In this document: piece by piece, positions 1 through 13,964 of the stretch
Numbering within the stretch: position 1 is the first letter of the stretch
Layout: each line of letters opens with the position of its first letter
Assembly (NCBI GenBank): GCA_003439945.1
Contig: QVRM01002125.1
Location: forward strand, 1 to 64,000
Direction of reading: 5' to 3'
Source of the DNA: Dermanyssus gallinae
Taxonomy: Eukaryota > Arthropoda > Arachnida > Mesostigmata > Dermanyssidae
Length of the DNA stretch: 64,000 nt
Made by a program: the position numbers and the translations under genes
Notes under the pieces: generated by a model
Database searches by the model: none
Told to the model about the DNA's origin: nothing
The model's input: only the letters and a program-made list of their open reading frames with translations

Positions 1-3000
1 AACTCATATCGCCGATGTTGTAATATCTGCGCCTTGCCTGTGCAATCTCATTCTTAGAGCGTTTGTCGGACATAACCCCGCAATGTGCATACGATTGTAC
101 AATACGCTTGTTCGCACCGTGGGCACCGTTCTATAGAAAAGATGCAGACCTACTTTAGCAAGTGCAGGAAAAATGTGTTAAACGAATCGTATGGCGTTGA
201 AACAAAAAGCGTGAGAGCCTGGTTCTCCAAACGTGAACAAGTACCAGATGCGAATAGACGTAAGACTTTTTAAACAACTAATCCGGACAAATAATTTTAG
301 TACCATTTTCACAACACGCTAGATAATCTTCATAGTGGAGTGACAATTACTCCACAGGAAGTCGCTAATGTAGAAGTAGTGAGTAATGCGTTCGCATAGA
401 GAGTTTTGCGACGTGCCCATGTGCGTAAAGACTACAATGTAATTTCAACACCCCTTTTCAATAGAGAATACTTTGTATTGTAAAGATAAATACATTTTAC
501 CTTCGTTGTTCAACTCCAGGAACTTATTATACGGCATGAGCACAAGGACGTCAACCAGTGCACATGGGTCTGAGGGTCTGCAGGTAATAAATCTATGATA
601 CGAGCAGCTCATGCAGAGCATGCTTCATATGTGTGAGACAAATTTGCTCTTCATTAGCAAGGAAACAGGTGGTCGATAAACATCAATCAAGTGAGCGGTG
701 TGCATACATAATTACGTATTTGTGCGTATGGTTAGGTTTGTATGTATTTATATAAATATGTCAAGATCGAGAGGTAGTACAAAAATCTACGGCGCGACAA
801 ATACCCCAGAGGCACAGCCACGAAATCGGTTATAACCAGGCGGCAACGAGAAATTGCGTTTTTGCTAGATGCCTGATGCTCTGCGTCGACCGGGTCCGAC
901 TTTAGGGCCGCTCTAAAGCGATCTAATCTACGAAAGTGGTGGTTGCGTTACCTCGAAGTGCCGATCCGCTTTTCGATATACCAATGCCACCCCTCAGTGG
1001 CTCCGTCATACCCTCTCTCTCTCGCTCTCGGCTTTACACTATTTTATTTCTCTTCCTTGATTCTTCCAGTTTTTCTCTGCTCGTTTCATCTTTGCCTTAA
1101 CATACACCCCCATGCCCCGCATCTTCCACTCATTCTTCTGGAGTTTCAATCCACTCTTCGCTCAGTCTCTTTTTCAAATTTTCTTCTCATTTTATCGTGC
1201 GTTTCAGTCCAATCCAGTGTATTTTTGCTCGGTTTAGCTCTGTTGTAGCTTTTGACTCGTCGTTTTTGGATTCGTGTATTACTACGCTACCGCCATAGTG
1301 ACCCTACATCATCCACTCTCGTTCTCTTTTCGACTGAAATGCCCCATTCTCTGACTCGTTCGCTTACTTCTCTTTCCTCGGTGTACGGGCTTCTTGTTAT
1401 CGTCACTAAAATGTACTCGAGGCAGCCTTTCGAGGTTTCGAGGCTATCGAGGTGCAACTTGGAGAGAAAGGGCAATCCCAAGTCGACGCCCATACTGGCT
1501 CTAGGCCAATGTCCGCCCACGACTTCACCTGCAGCGAAAAAAGCCGCCGTTTCTTTCTTTTTAGCTGGCTAGTTTACTTGCCGAGAGATTGTGCCTGAGC
1601 GAGCCACAGCGACAGCAGCAGCATCAGCCCCATTGAGGCGACTTTGGGGGTTTGGTCATGCGCCGCCATTACCACCACCATCGGCGCCACACGTGCTTGA
1701 ATGCCAATCGCTGGCGATTATTGCGCCAGTGGGAGTGAGCAGTATGTATAGATAGATATATTGATAGATAGATAGATAGATAGATACGAAGGCAGGTAAA
1801 ACAAAGCAGATTTCCGTGGGGTACGGGGGTGGAGTAAGTAGAGAGAAGCATTAAGAGAGAAAGTCAGAGACATGGGAACTACGAGAGAGAGAGAGAGAGG
1901 AATATTTTGATAAAGAGAGAGACTACTGTGTTTTCTATCCGCACTACTCCGAAAAGCACCTCAGCAACAGCACTACTGCCACTATAATGCTATTACCCCC
2001 ACTCGTGTGGCTACCCCTAAAGCTAGTGCTGGCCACTTCAAATGTTCAACGCGGAGCCCACTTTTTTTACTACGACCAATATGGGCTCCACCTAAAGAGC
2101 GCAGTGGTTCCTACGTATTTTATCGCCGCCTGTGGGACCCGGAAGTCAACGATCCCGACATCAATCAGCGACGACCGATATAGGTGGGGCCCCGGATGTT
2201 GGTTACTCGTTCATTCAGTTAATTCGGTATTGTCGGGGTTTAACTCCCCCCCTTGATCCAACAGGCGACATGCAAGTAATAACTTTTGCTGGCGGAACGG
2301 CGACGATAGGCAATGTTGAAACAAATATACTTTGTCACTGTGAAAGATACACGGAGATAATGCGGAAGGCGTGGCGGACAATAAGTTTGGTCTTCGTGAT
2401 CTTAAATGCCTTCTGACAGGTAAAACGGGGCTGCATATTGACCATCTTTTTATTAAACCATTTCCTTCAGTCGCGCCCATCAAATGTCAGTAACAATCTT
2501 TTAGGAAACTTGTCTTGGAAGAGCTTTTGTGCTAAAATGTGGCTCACACAGCATATAGCACCCTATAGGGGAAAATTGGCACAACTTCCTGATATTTGGC
2601 TTGGCCCATTTTCACAAGCTTTTCACGTCCATGTGTGATTGTGCGTTCTGTTGGTGCAGCAGCTTTTTGATAAAAAAAAAATACTACAACTTGAATTATC
2701 CAGCATCGTTATTAGACAGTCTTAAAATAATTATTATAGCGCACATAAACAATGTTTCGTACTTATGGTTATTTTTAAAGTCTATTATAGGCTAAGCAAA
2801 CGTTAACTTTGGTGGACTTCAACTTGCTTTGCAAAATATGTTTTTGTAATGCAAACAAGGATAGCAATGCATGCAAAAAAGTTTGGCATCTAGAGAAGGA
2901 AGCACAACCATTCAATAATTACTCCTTATTGTGTCGATCACTACTTATGATCATAGTCCCACTATAGGGGGTTATCCACTCATCTTCGGTCACTATATTT

Positions 3001-3189
3001 GGCATTAACTTAAACAATTCTGTAACTTTCTTCTTCATTCTGTATAGCTTAAGCAACAGTTTTTGAAATAGAATCATCGGTTTTAGTGGGTGAGAGTCCC
3101 ACACTAGCTGCGATGCTGCAAGCACCACTAGCGCATAAAGCATGTCCGAGGCCTCTAAAAGCATAACAAAGCAGGCGGATCCATGATCA
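1..3189. other. Non-coding DNA, no recognised gene
   Basis: No open frame here resembles a known protein, and all are short. The sequence is AT-rich apart from about 900-1860, which is richer in GC and strongly pyrimidine-biased on the plus strand around 1010-1240. A (GATA)n tract lies at about 1749-1786 and a (GA)n tract at about 1883-1899. The pyrimidine-rich block resembles others at about 42.06-42.5, 54.5-54.7 and 59.57-59.7 kb. It could be intronic or upstream regulatory DNA; nothing shows which. Confidence 0.6.
1749..1786. repeat. (GATA)n microsatellite
   Basis: A tetranucleotide GATA array, slightly interrupted at its left end. It is followed about 100 bases later by a short GA tract. 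Confidence 0.9.
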
Positions 3190-3382
3190 GGCATCTGAAG
3201 CTCACGAGCTGCATCACGTGTTCTGCAGGACAGAGGCTTTCATACATCTTCAGGAGTGTTGTGGATGCATGCGATGTTTAGCCCAGACGACATACATCAC
3301 ACTGCAGCTGTATGTTCAGCGGTACAGTCGGTGGCCGAACTAATGAAACGGCAGAACATCTCGGGGTGTGATGAAAAAAAAA
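3190..3382 (+). mobile_element. LINE 3'-end fragment, same group as the 47.7-kb element
   Basis: Translated on the plus strand with small frame adjustments, this matches the C-terminus of the LINE ORF at 48,932-49,393. The shared pattern is AHxxHHVxC, then a spacer, then QECC, then a Cys-rich CCHC-like run, ending in AVQS(V/I)AEL. In the intact relative the Cys/His spacing is C-x4-C-x7-H-x3-C. Here the first pair is kept and the rest is eroded. A short A-run follows at about 3374-3382. This is a dead 5'-truncated insertion; its left boundary is uncertain. Confidence 0.65.
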
Positions 3383-4504
3383 CCGGCCCGCATCTACTGT
3401 ACGTCGTATATCACCATTTAACCAACAACGTTTATAAAAGTAGTATTAGTTCCGCCTTACTGTAGGAAACACGACAAGCTGTGACGGCAAACATATCATT
3501 TGCAGGATTTCAAACATGGTATGTACTTGTTCGAACGTAACAGGTTAAAAAATGTTGAACATATTGATTTGATTGTCGGACGGTGACGATTGAAAGCATC
3601 AGATTTTTATTTCAATCTTAGCAGCTGGGACTGGGGTACCAAAAACTTTTCGAGAGCCGACGGTTTCCGTTTCGGTTGCTCAGCTTCTTACTGTTTTGCA
3701 TAGATATTCATTACAAGTAGGTAGAGCCTGGCAGGAAGTCCAACGTAAGCTGGCTCCTGACGGGAAAAACGCATTCAATTAGGATACTCCTGAGACACAA
3801 GGCGGCCGCAAGAGAAAAGTAGGAAGTCATTTTTATACAGCCTTTCCAATATCCCAGCTAAGGGATAATATACACCGGCAGTGACGGAGGAAACGGACAT
3901 TAGCTTAATTAGAGTTGAACGCTGTCGATAGCTGTGGCGTTGGCCGTCTTCTCTGCTACGTTGCCGAACAACCTAAAGGCAAGCGAATTAACCTTAGGAT
4001 TCTAATCGCGAAATACGCCATGCATACGTTATGTAAAGCACTCATTATTGCTTGAATCGCTGTGATCGTGCGGTACGAGTTGAAGAACACAGGACAGTAC
4101 CACGCTTACGGTCCAGCTTAAACTTAAGGTGTTTTTCTAATAAAAATGCGTGTTGACGTGCGTTCGAATTCATATACGTTTGGCTCTTAATAGAACGCAA
4201 GTCTGCGTAAAAATGGTCGTCAGATAAACGTGGTCAAACTCAGTGTTTATTTTATTACAGTTGCAACCGAGAAAACTGCAGTATCAACCGTTCAGGACAG
4301 AAATCAAGTAGTGTGCACCGCAAAAAATAACGTTTGTGCACGGTTTTCTACGTATGGTAAATGCTGCTAGGTATGAATATTTTCCCATGTTTTCGACCCC
4401 ACCCCGTTCTGGCCAAAACTGTGAAGTTCCAAAGATTTAGGATTGATTTTTCTGTACAACTGTTACGCACACCATCTGCCAACGACAAGATCTAATTAAC
4501 AATA
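3383..4504. other. Non-coding DNA, nothing recognised
   Basis: AT-rich sequence with no protein-like frame, no tandem repeat and no similarity to the other repeats in this window that I could see. Confidence 0.5.
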
Positions 4505-4697
4505 GGTCACAACACAGTCGGTGGCATTGTGCCTTTGTTTGCGCCTTGCGACCGCATAGGGTCACACACGGATTCGATCCATACTGTTGCGCCTTTTGTA
4601 TTTATGGGATCCGTTTTATAAAGAATACAAACGTAGGGTTCCGTGGAGGTTAGAATTTGGCTGAGAGTCAGCGGACTTTAGTCTGTGCAACCTGTGT
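4505..4697 (+). mobile_element. tRNA-derived SINE (S2), copy 1
   Basis: One of three diverged copies in this window, the others at 12,855 and 22,599. The head is tRNA-like: an A-box-like TGGC region, a shared GCGCCTTGCGACCG segment, and a B box GGATTCGATCC. The body holds shared blocks TTTGTATTTATGGG, CCGTTTTAT and TTCCGTGGA, then a TTGGCTGAG/GTCAGC block. All copies lie in plus orientation. Such elements are transcribed by RNA polymerase III and moved by a partner LINE. The A box of this copy is eroded, so it is probably inactive. Boundaries are approximate. Confidence 0.7.
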
Positions 4698-5584
4698 ATG
4701 TATATTAATGCCTAAACACTTAAGTTCATATCAGAATCGAAAAGAGCTCCGTGACGTTAATGGCACTGCTGCTTGCTCCAGTCTTTTTGGAGCCCGCTCT
4801 CACGTTCTGGGTGTTGGTGTTGCTTCTTAGGTTCTGATTCGGTTGGACACCTATGTACTAGACTACCTTGTACGTCGTAACTGAGCGTTGTATGTTGTTT
4901 TGTTCCTTTATATGTAGTGGCGCCATTCCCTCTTCCATGATCAGCAATGCTCCAGGTCTTGTGACGATTTTTTCTTTTTTGCTTTCTACTAATGTATATA
5001 GAGTCACTAAAAGCGATATCGGTTGTTTAGTTGTAGGCTGCATATGTTGTGTACCACCTGACTGAGGTATATATTATGTTACCGAGGCGAAATCTATGTT
5101 TTTTGCTGCGAGGCTTTTATACAGCTAGTGTATTAGGAAAGACGACCTGCAGCGGAAACTGCTCATATGTATTCTAACCTTGCCTTGTTGTGTGATATTG
5201 CTGTTTCTTTTTAGTCGGCCCAAGTTTAACGAGCTCGAGTCGTGTAAGTCTTAGCCTTAATGACGCCAAAGTAGGTCGGCCTAATTAGTAGACAGTAGCA
5301 GTATTGCATCTAAGCTTTCAGGTCTCATCTTGGCTTGGGCTTCGGGAAAAGAAGAAAGGAGGCACTTTCCTCAGTGGCTTGCTAGCCCAAAGACTGCGAA
5401 GGGACTTAGCGTCGATCGTCGCTAATCGGGGTCTTACATTCGTATCTAGGTTGCCCAAGCATCTGCCAGCTATGGAACTGATCAAAAGTTTAAGACTTCT
5501 ATACTTGTCGACGCCTATTGTTAACGCCAGGTGCATGCAATTAATATTGACGTTTGCCTCAGAGCAAACACAAACACACATATA

Positions 5585-5586
<2 letters not shown>

Positions 5587-5622
<36 letters not shown>
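5587..5622. repeat. (TA)n microsatellite
   Basis: Pure TA dinucleotide array of about 18 units. Confidence 0.95.
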
Positions 5623-5624
<2 letters not shown>

Positions 5625-6761
5625 GTTTTGTTTGCTTGACGTGGATACCTAAATACATATGCTACCCTTTTTTTCTCACTGAGCATCGCTCAAAGAAAAT
5701 TCGATCAACAACAGGAATCGAATTGGCGTGGAAGTATTTGCTAACCCTACCGATGAGTCTGTTTACGTTTAATATGACGCATCAGGGCCTGTCGAAAACT
5801 TGCTAAGATCATTTTACTGGAACTTAGTCATTTAATAGCTTTCATTCTATGCCTAGGTCGGTGTATTTTGCAGGTAGAGTAGCTCGTATTAAGAGCAACA
5901 TGCACGGCTTGCCGCTGAGCGGTTTAATACTAAGCTGGAATAGCTTAGTTGAAAATTGAGAAGTTCCTTCTCTTGATCTTTTCCTTTCTTTTGTTTTCTC
6001 GGTGACGGACCGCACTGCTTGTGCAAAACGGACAACCTTAAAGCATACTATAGTAGCTCCACTGGGGTGGCTACGATAAGAGCTTTTCTTGCTGGCTGAT
6101 CCTATTCGTCCCTTGCACCGACGAGTCGAGAAGTTCCAGTGGAAGAGTAAGACGTCGTCGCTCCGACAATGCAGATGCAATGCGGTGCCCCAGTTGCACA
6201 ACAATGTACGAAACGTACAAAGTAGATTACACCGTTCACGCAGCCTAACTGTTTTGAGCTTTCTATCACAATACGAAAAATTAGGCAAACTGCTCTGCTA
6301 GAGATAAAAATTTAATTGAAATAAATTAGTAAACCACACGGACTTGTGTTCTTGAAACATGTGGCCTGCTGAAAACGAAAAACAAATGCTAATATGAGAC
6401 GCAAGGTAGCAACAATAACGATCGTAGCATAGCTTAGCGCAAATCGATAAACAGACTTCTGCTATCCAATGTATAAGGAGTATTTTTCTATATATATTTA
6501 TATTGCTCCATAAACGGAGATAATTGCGCACATAGAACTACCAAAGATGCTTAAAGTTTTGAAAGATAATCAGGATGCGCTAAGAACGAGTACCGAGTGT
6601 ATATATATGTATATAACTAACTACTTTCTTTTGACGCACGTTGGTCTGGAAAACTTTTAAACGAACTCTGCCCAAAATGTTTGAAGTCTAACATAATCAA
6701 ATTGATGCAAGAGTAAAATAAATATGTATAAAAGTATTTAAATGTAAATGCACATATGTCC

Positions 6762-6762
<1 letters not shown>

Positions 6763-6816
<54 letters not shown>
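6763..6816. repeat. (TA)n microsatellite
   Basis: Pure TA dinucleotide array of about 27 units. Confidence 0.95.
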
Positions 6817-6817
<1 letters not shown>

Positions 6818-9800
6818 GGCAAACTGAATTAACAGACGTCCACACAAATAATGTGGCGCAATACAATTGCATGATGGGATCTTCACGATTGTAGATCCTG
6901 AACACGCATGCCGCAGAGATAGAGACGTGTATCAGCTTAGTGTGTTCTTATTAAGGAAATAAAATATACAGGACAATAAAGTAGCTTCTTTGTCTTCGGA
7001 TATAGTATGCGCGTATACATAATCTCGTATTAAGTTCATCTGGAAGTTTGTGCTGTTTATTCAGGTTTTCCAGAAATAAACGCGTTTTATTTGTAATACA
7101 TTGTCCAAACCATTGGTAAGTTTGATACAACGTTTTCAAGCTTGTTTTTTGGTAAGAAGTTAGTGAAATTGCCAAACATGAAAGTTATGTGATATATCAC
7201 CACTTTCTTGCACGGGAAATTGGGGCTGGACGAAGGCCACTTTTTGCTTGCTGTCTAACACGAACTTTACCCCCAAAAGTAATACTGTACTTTGATGGTG
7301 GCAATACTTCTGGAAAGACAACATACACTGCCAGCTGTTCGCAGGGTATTGTTCTTCAAAAAGAAATGCGACCTCCCAACATGGCCGCGGTATGGGCCTC
7401 GGTACCCTTACATCGCTTGCTTTTTTCAGTGATAGTTATGGTAAAAATCATATCCTGTTGTAAAAATGTAAACCATTAAACTAAACCACAAAAATCGTAT
7501 GGTTGTGAGCGCACCCTCCAAAGAAGAAAATTCTACGTTCGAAGAAAAAAATCCTACATTGGAAGAAAAAATCTGCCAGCTTTTTGAAATTAAACGGTGC
7601 AATAAAAATCACCTATAATGCTCTATGCAAACCGTACCGCGTAGAGAAAATGATATGCCGATCGTATGCTATATTCGTATATAAAAGTATGTTTTCAATC
7701 TGCATTTGCTTGTAATCGTTATTGGGCGGTAATCTGTATCTGTCCCTGCCTCTCCCCTTCTCAGCTGCCGCGTAAACCCATATTAACGTAATAGGTAAAT
7801 CGAAACCGGAAGGCCATACTGCCGGATCGGCCACGATTGCATTTGATCCTAGCGCCTCTAGGGACTCTGTACTCTTGGATTGAGATAATGGTGGTGGTCA
7901 AGGACGACAGCAAACGCATCCCACAGGCCCGTTCCGGCCACCTGCAGAGCTGTCTCCATCATGGACTAGAGAGCAGGTCCCTCTTCTCTAGTGGAGTGGG
8001 GAGCTGGCCCGGGCGTGTTCTGACCGACAAGCGGAGAGCTCAACCAATTGCGTCGGTGCTCCATTAGCCGCTCTGAAAGAAAGGATTTTCCCGTGCCCAT
8101 CCGTCTCGTCTGGGACGCGCGTTACCCCGGGGGTCGCATACGCCGAACCGACGAACTTTCTCAGGGAAGCTGCGCCTGCATACGTGAACAGCCACGGGCT
8201 GGATTAAGCGATAACATGAGTCAGACGGGCAAAGCCACTGAGAGAACGTCCATAAATATATATATATAGATATATATACAGCATTATTGGTTAGGAAAAA
8301 ATGAATAAAATCAGATTTAAAAGCAATTAGAAACCGTTGTTATATTTGGCATAATCTTCCTAGAGCTCTGCATATTTAGTCTAGAGGCAATGTAAAATAT
8401 ACATTTATTATATATAAAGAATAAAATCATATTTTTTTCGGTTTGTACCCAAACATTCGTTCACCACTATGTAGAAGAGCTCCCGAACTTATGTTTATAT
8501 ATTGTATATCAGTCGCCGGCCAGGGTCGATCCAGGACTAGCCCATTTTGTCAACGGTCTAACACCGTCACTTTGTTGACTCGTTGGAGCAAAATGCATAC
8601 GAAACTTGCCCGACCTTCCGCGTGGCCTTAAACAGCTTACGCGATTTTTTCCTCATGTGGCCTCCAGGCCCAGGCGTCTCAAAATCGAACGTTGTGAAGT
8701 TGTAGCCATGCCAACACCCTTTGAGTCACCCGAGATGCGAGTGAGTTCGACACAGAAGATAACGAATGATGTGTCACAGCGTCTACCGGTTTTCCACATC
8801 TGCACTTATGGGCCTCTACCGACTACCATTGCGCCCAGTCAAGAGCCGACACAGACTCTTATAGTACTAGCTTCGATTATTGTTCGCAGAGGGGCGCGTG
8901 GAAAACCATGCAGCCACACCCCGCGCCCCTTGCGGCCACTGCTATCAGAGAGGCTTTTGTACTGTTATTATGAGCCAAGCGGATTAAACCGTCTAACAAT
9001 TTTTCAAACAGGGGAATTACCACTAATGCTGAGAACACGTGTTCTCCGGTGTTGTACCTGTCGTGGTAGAGATATTACTTCCCCGTGAGGAAAAACTTTT
9101 ACACGTTTTAGCTCGTCTTGGAGTGGCTCTATTCTGTAGCTCTCGGCCTGTGACATCAATGCCAGTAGCGCGAGTTGACTGGGGGTCACAAGATAGAAGA
9201 GAAAAACCAATCTTTCTTTGAAAACCGGTAGGAGTGCCTGTGTCTTGACGTCATAATGGATATCCAGGTTGAGCAAGCGTTCCACCTTCGTTATGGCTAC
9301 GTCGTATGCACAGTTGAGTAGTGAAATCTTCAGCCATCTATACATCGGTCTTCGACTTGCAATACTAACTAAACCATTAACCAGGGAGCTTAAGATATAT
9401 ACAGCTGAACTCCAAACAGCGTTGCAACTACAATATGCATTTTTCATGCTAAAATATGCGAAAAAAGGTCACTACTTCCCACATAGAACTTAGCAGATTT
9501 AAGAAACAACGTTTTTCTAGCCGCATGCCAAGAATGGATACATTAACAATTGTTTTTACTTATTATTCATTTTAACAAAATTAGCACGTTTGAAGAAATA
9601 GGACTTTAAAATGGTAATCTCGTGTCAAAAATGAACCCACGATTTGCAGTGCCAAAATCGGCGGTTATCTCCGTCAATCATTTTTATAAACATTAGTAAG
9701 CCATTATTTTGCCCCGTACATGATATGATATCGATTGTCTACGGTAGAGAAACTACAGTAGAGCGTCTCCTCAAAAGTGGCTCAGAAATTTCCCAAACAA

Positions 9801-12800
9801 TGTGTGTGCATACTAAACAACTGGAGATCTCAACATTTCGTTCAATGACCTGCCTTTCCGGTGACGTTTCAGAGTGCATCCTTGTTAAACAACTAAACTC
9901 TAAACCCCAATATTGATATGTCTGGTGTATTTGCATACATAAGGCCTTATTTACCTCTCAGTGTACGAAAAGCGCGTTCTCACAAAGTTGAGCAGCAGTG
10001 CGAATCGAAATGTGAGAGGACGCGTCGCATACAATGACGCAGGACTGTCTATAAGCAGAGAATCAATTGGCAGCATTATTCAGCACTGGCTGCGCTAAAT
10101 CGGAGCCTAGCGTCTAGCTTCGCACGACGGCATTGGTAGCTTCTAAAGGGGTACAAAAAGAACCAATGTACCTGCATGTGAAATTGCGACGACGACAAGA
10201 ATACAATTGGGCCTCCTTTTTGTATCCAGCGTCGCGTAGCTTCTGTTAGTCGTTCGGCAGTGAATAGAGATACAGGGAAAGCAAATCACGTCGACATTCT
10301 AATCGCATACTCGGTTGAATATTGTCTCGCTTGCACATGGGCGTGTTGGTGTTTTCAACAAGATTTTCCAACGTCGATGAGAGTACGGCATGAGACGAAA
10401 TATAGTTTCGTTTTCCCTTTCGCAAAGTCTAGTCACACCCGGCGATTCGTCCGTCGGCTACGAGGTTTTACTTTTGCACGGGCATAGCGAACAACCCACT
10501 GAAACGGTTCTTCTTCGTCAGGTTCTCTCTACACCTGGTACCGCCACGGAATTGTTAAAGGCTAAATTACGCCGAGAACAGATTGAACTGCTTGGTATAA
10601 CGATTGAGGCGCCCATATTTTTTTATAATTTTTCTATCCCCTCTTTTTTCTAAGAAGCGAGAAAAAGGAACTCATCTTAAAAAGTGGTGTAACGAAATTA
10701 TAAATATTTAAATGAAATAAATATGAGGAATGTTTAGATGCAAAAGTACGAAACGGCGCTGTGTAACTTAAGTCTTTATTTAACAGTAATTACAAGAGGC
10801 TGAGCATAACTATCTTACTGTTTTATGAGCTAAAATATTCCCTGTTTCCAGAATTCCTACAACTGTGAAAAGAGCCAGTCCTCCACTGTGTTCTTCAGTG
10901 CATCGTCTGAGTGAAACGCCTCTCGTTGAGATGTTTCTTAGCGGACCAAAGTAATGGAATTCGCAGGGCTAAATGTCCGAGCTGTAGGGCAAGTAAAGCA
11001 GTTCCCACTTAAGCTTGACAGTAAACTTTGTGGAGATATGTGGGCGCACGCTGTGGTAGAGCAGAATCATTTTCTTCATGACCAGCCCAGAAGCTTGCTG
11101 TTTATAGGCTACTATGAATGTTTTTTCTATGCTCGACGAATCCGACGAGTCTCGGATCTCGAAGGTCGGTGAATTCAAGGCACTACTTTGAATTTTTCAG
11201 GGGGGGGGGGGGTGACGACACGTGTTTCCATTCTTGCCAGGTCGTTTACCTTGTCAATGACTTTGGCCGTTATAAGTGCGATTGCCTGGCATGGTCTCTA
11301 GAAATCACTCGAACACTCCCGGCCCTCACAAAAACGAGCACTCCACCTTCTTAATGACATCTCGGACACACAGTCTCCTTCGTATTGGGGCACCATCCGG
11401 CGACGGATACGGCCAGTTAAACATCTTCCGCAGTCAGAAATCTGATAACATCTCGCTGTTCCTCAATCTTTGACGTACTGTCACATCAACTGGACGGGAC
11501 AGATAACAGCCTGCTTCTCCTCTCCGTCAAGCGCAGACTCCCGCCAATGCGCAAATCCAAGTTTCAACTGGTTTGGCTGTTACGACGTTTCGTACGTTTG
11601 CATTTGAACAACCTATATATATATATATATACATATATAGAGATAGAGAGCTAGGGGGGGGAGAGAGGGAGGGAGACCGGGCTTTGCTTCCGGCGTACCT
11701 ATTTTTGTGCAGTACATAGTCCGCCCTTCAAGGCCAAAGCGCATTAGGACAACATTGGAGGACGACGGGGCACGACGTTGATCGGTACCGCCTGCGGGCA
11801 AGTTCGGCCTTTTGAAGCCGATGCTTGCATGGCCGCCGTAGAGTGTCTATCATTATAAAGTGCTTGCGGGGCCCAGCGTTACAGCCCATAAAACACCAAT
11901 AATGGATATTTAATCTACTTAAATGTTGAGAGTCGGCGGACAGTAACAGTAAGTAAGGCGCTTGCCCCCCCCCCCCCTTCACTACTCCTTAGCAGCTTCT
12001 TGGCCTTTGGTCTGGGCTCTCCCTCTGGCCTCTCGTTGTGCAAACAGTTGTAACCTGCCGGCGGAAATGCTTACCGTTGTCACGTTGCGACAAGTGTGTC
12101 GTAACGAAGAAGACGCCGAGTCGTGTAGACGTCATTCTTGGCGATGCTTTGTATGCCACAATGTGTTGGCACACATGCCACTTACGAAGAGACCGTCGTG
12201 TCTGGGAGAAACAAAATACAAGGAAACCGAAACGATCTGACGTGTTAAAGACACGAAAAAAATACATAACGTCGGCAAAATGGACGGCCTCTTGGATGGG
12301 TGTTTTTTGGAGTATTTGCTAATGCTCATCATCATTTTTGCATATTAATATAGGCGCTCATTCATTATGTTCTTCTTCATTTGTCCGGGCAAGTTCGGGC
12401 GTGTTTGTTCCTACATGCACAGTTACAGAACTACTGGGCTTTATTATAAATTGTCTATATTGATTTGGTCAAGGGGCATTGCGTCTGGGAAACCTGGTTA
12501 AAAAAGATACACGTTGTGTGTATAGGAAGACCGTAGGGACTTGTAAGTGATACATGGTTAGCTGCCTATGTAGGCGACTCGTGCTCCGAGTAAATATATT
12601 AGGTTGTCCACAAATCTTGGCCGTCAGTGGAGAACAAATAGGGGATCAAATTATTAAGAGTATGTGAAATTTTTTACATGCCAAAGACTTTTTGTAAGTC
12701 TCCTTAAGGACATTGCGGAAAACCTTGTTATTGTGTGTGAGATTCGCATCATCGAGACAGAGCTCGGCCATCTTCCAGTGCTGTATAGAGAATATCATAC

Positions 12801-12854
12801 TAAAAAATGTGTCTCATTATATACTCCATCCTGAACATATATATTTAGTTCCTG

Positions 12855-12990
12855 CAGTGTCACAGCGATAACAGTGCGCCTTGCGACCGGAAGAGATACA
12901 TAGGTGCACGGGTTAGATCGCCACCGTTGCATATTTGTATTTATATGGCCCGTTTTAGATATGCGAAAACAATTTTGTGAACGTTAAGCG
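12855..12990 (+). mobile_element. tRNA-derived SINE (S2), copy 2
   Basis: This copy shares with 4505 and 22,599 the block GCGCCTTGCGACCGG, a B-box-like GGGTTAGATCGCC, then TTTGTATTTATATGG, CCGTTTTA, ATGCGAAAACA and GTGAACGTTAAG. The 3' TTGGCTGAG block of the other copies is missing, so it is 3'-truncated or diverged there. The B box has lost its TTCGA core, so it is presumably transcriptionally dead. Confidence 0.65.
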
Positions 12991-13964
12991 AGCGAAGTTA
13001 TGCGTTCGCTGGATGTGGAATACGTAGTTTGTTCCGTTTGGCAGGGGCAGTCACGTGGCCAAGACGTGAAATACCCCGTGACTCACACTATAAAGAAAAC
13101 AGTCACGATACCGTCTAGGACGTGGCCTCTCACGAAAAGATCAAAATTTTGCCCTCAGGTAGGGATTCCCCAACAGCCCTTTTAGCAGCATGGTCAGCGG
13201 CACCATGCTGCCACAAAGACTGCTATCGAACATGTTGTTGTCTCAACATGTCCGGCCCTCGCTGCAAGACATCTTGCACGGCGATTCCAAGCCGGTGGAG
13301 GCCGAACAATCTAGAATTAAAAAAAATCCCTTAAACATGTTTTGGGAAAGTATGTGCCCGTCGTCTGGTAGTGCGGTGAATACATAAGCGTTTGTCAGCG
13401 CACTGTTTTGGCAAAAGCAGTGTGTACGTCCAGAGTCAAAAGAGGCGTTCTGAGGTTGTGTATCTGCAATATTGAAAATCGAAGTGTGACGCCAGACAAT
13501 CGTTCCAGGTAAGAAATGCAACCAACTTAGTTATTTTTATATAGTCAGTTCTAGCCGAAAAGTGCAAAGCGCCTTGGATATTTATCTGCAGATAATAATG
13601 TTTCAGTGGCATGTCTACTGAGGTCTATCCAAAGGGGTTTATCGATTTGCCCAAAAAAATACTTAAAATTGATATCAGCATTATTTGGAGCAAAAAACAA
13701 ACGCTATCGGTTTTTCAGCACCGCTGGCCTGACCAGTATTGACGACGTCATCTTATACGTTGGTTGCGGTAACTTTCAGCTATGTAGTAATAATCTCCGT
13801 AATTCATCTAGTCGTACTTCACAAAAGCATAAAATACATACAAGGCCTAGAAAGTCGTTAATTTATAGTTAAAAGGCTTAACGAAGGATAACTTACGTCA
13901 CTTGACCATATCTTTCCCATCAGCAATTAATATAGTTGTAGAGGTTTTTTGTAAAAACAATTGA
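12991..13964. other. Non-coding DNA, left flank of a LINE
   Basis: No recognisable gene. Short frames at 13,000-13,520 on both strands show no motif or family resemblance. The LINE to the right begins abruptly at about 13,965, as expected for a 5'-truncated insertion. Confidence 0.5.

Larger units (their letters stand above)
4698..12854. other. Non-coding DNA with (TA)n arrays, no recognised gene
   Basis: About 8 kb with many short frames and no recognisable protein. The longest, 8606-9088 plus (160 codons), shows no domain or motif. (TA)n arrays lie at 5587-5622, 6763-6816 and about 11,612-11,632. A short A-rich direct repeat built on a GAAGAAAA unit of about 20 bases lies around 7526-7575. 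Homopolymers G13 at about 11,201-11,213 and C12-13 at about 11,966-11,978 are present. 7840-8240 is richer in GC than its surroundings, without an identifiable gene. The segment 5680-5728 is repeated at 30,297-30,344. Confidence 0.5.

Noticed and set aside
8606..9088. 160-codon frame on the plus strand
   Set aside because: No motif, domain or codon pattern suggesting a gene; a frame of this length occurs by chance in 64 kb.
11201..11978. G13 and C12-13 runs about 765 bases apart, possible inverted ends of an element
   Set aside because: The flanks of the two runs do not match as inverted repeats, so they are independent homopolymers.
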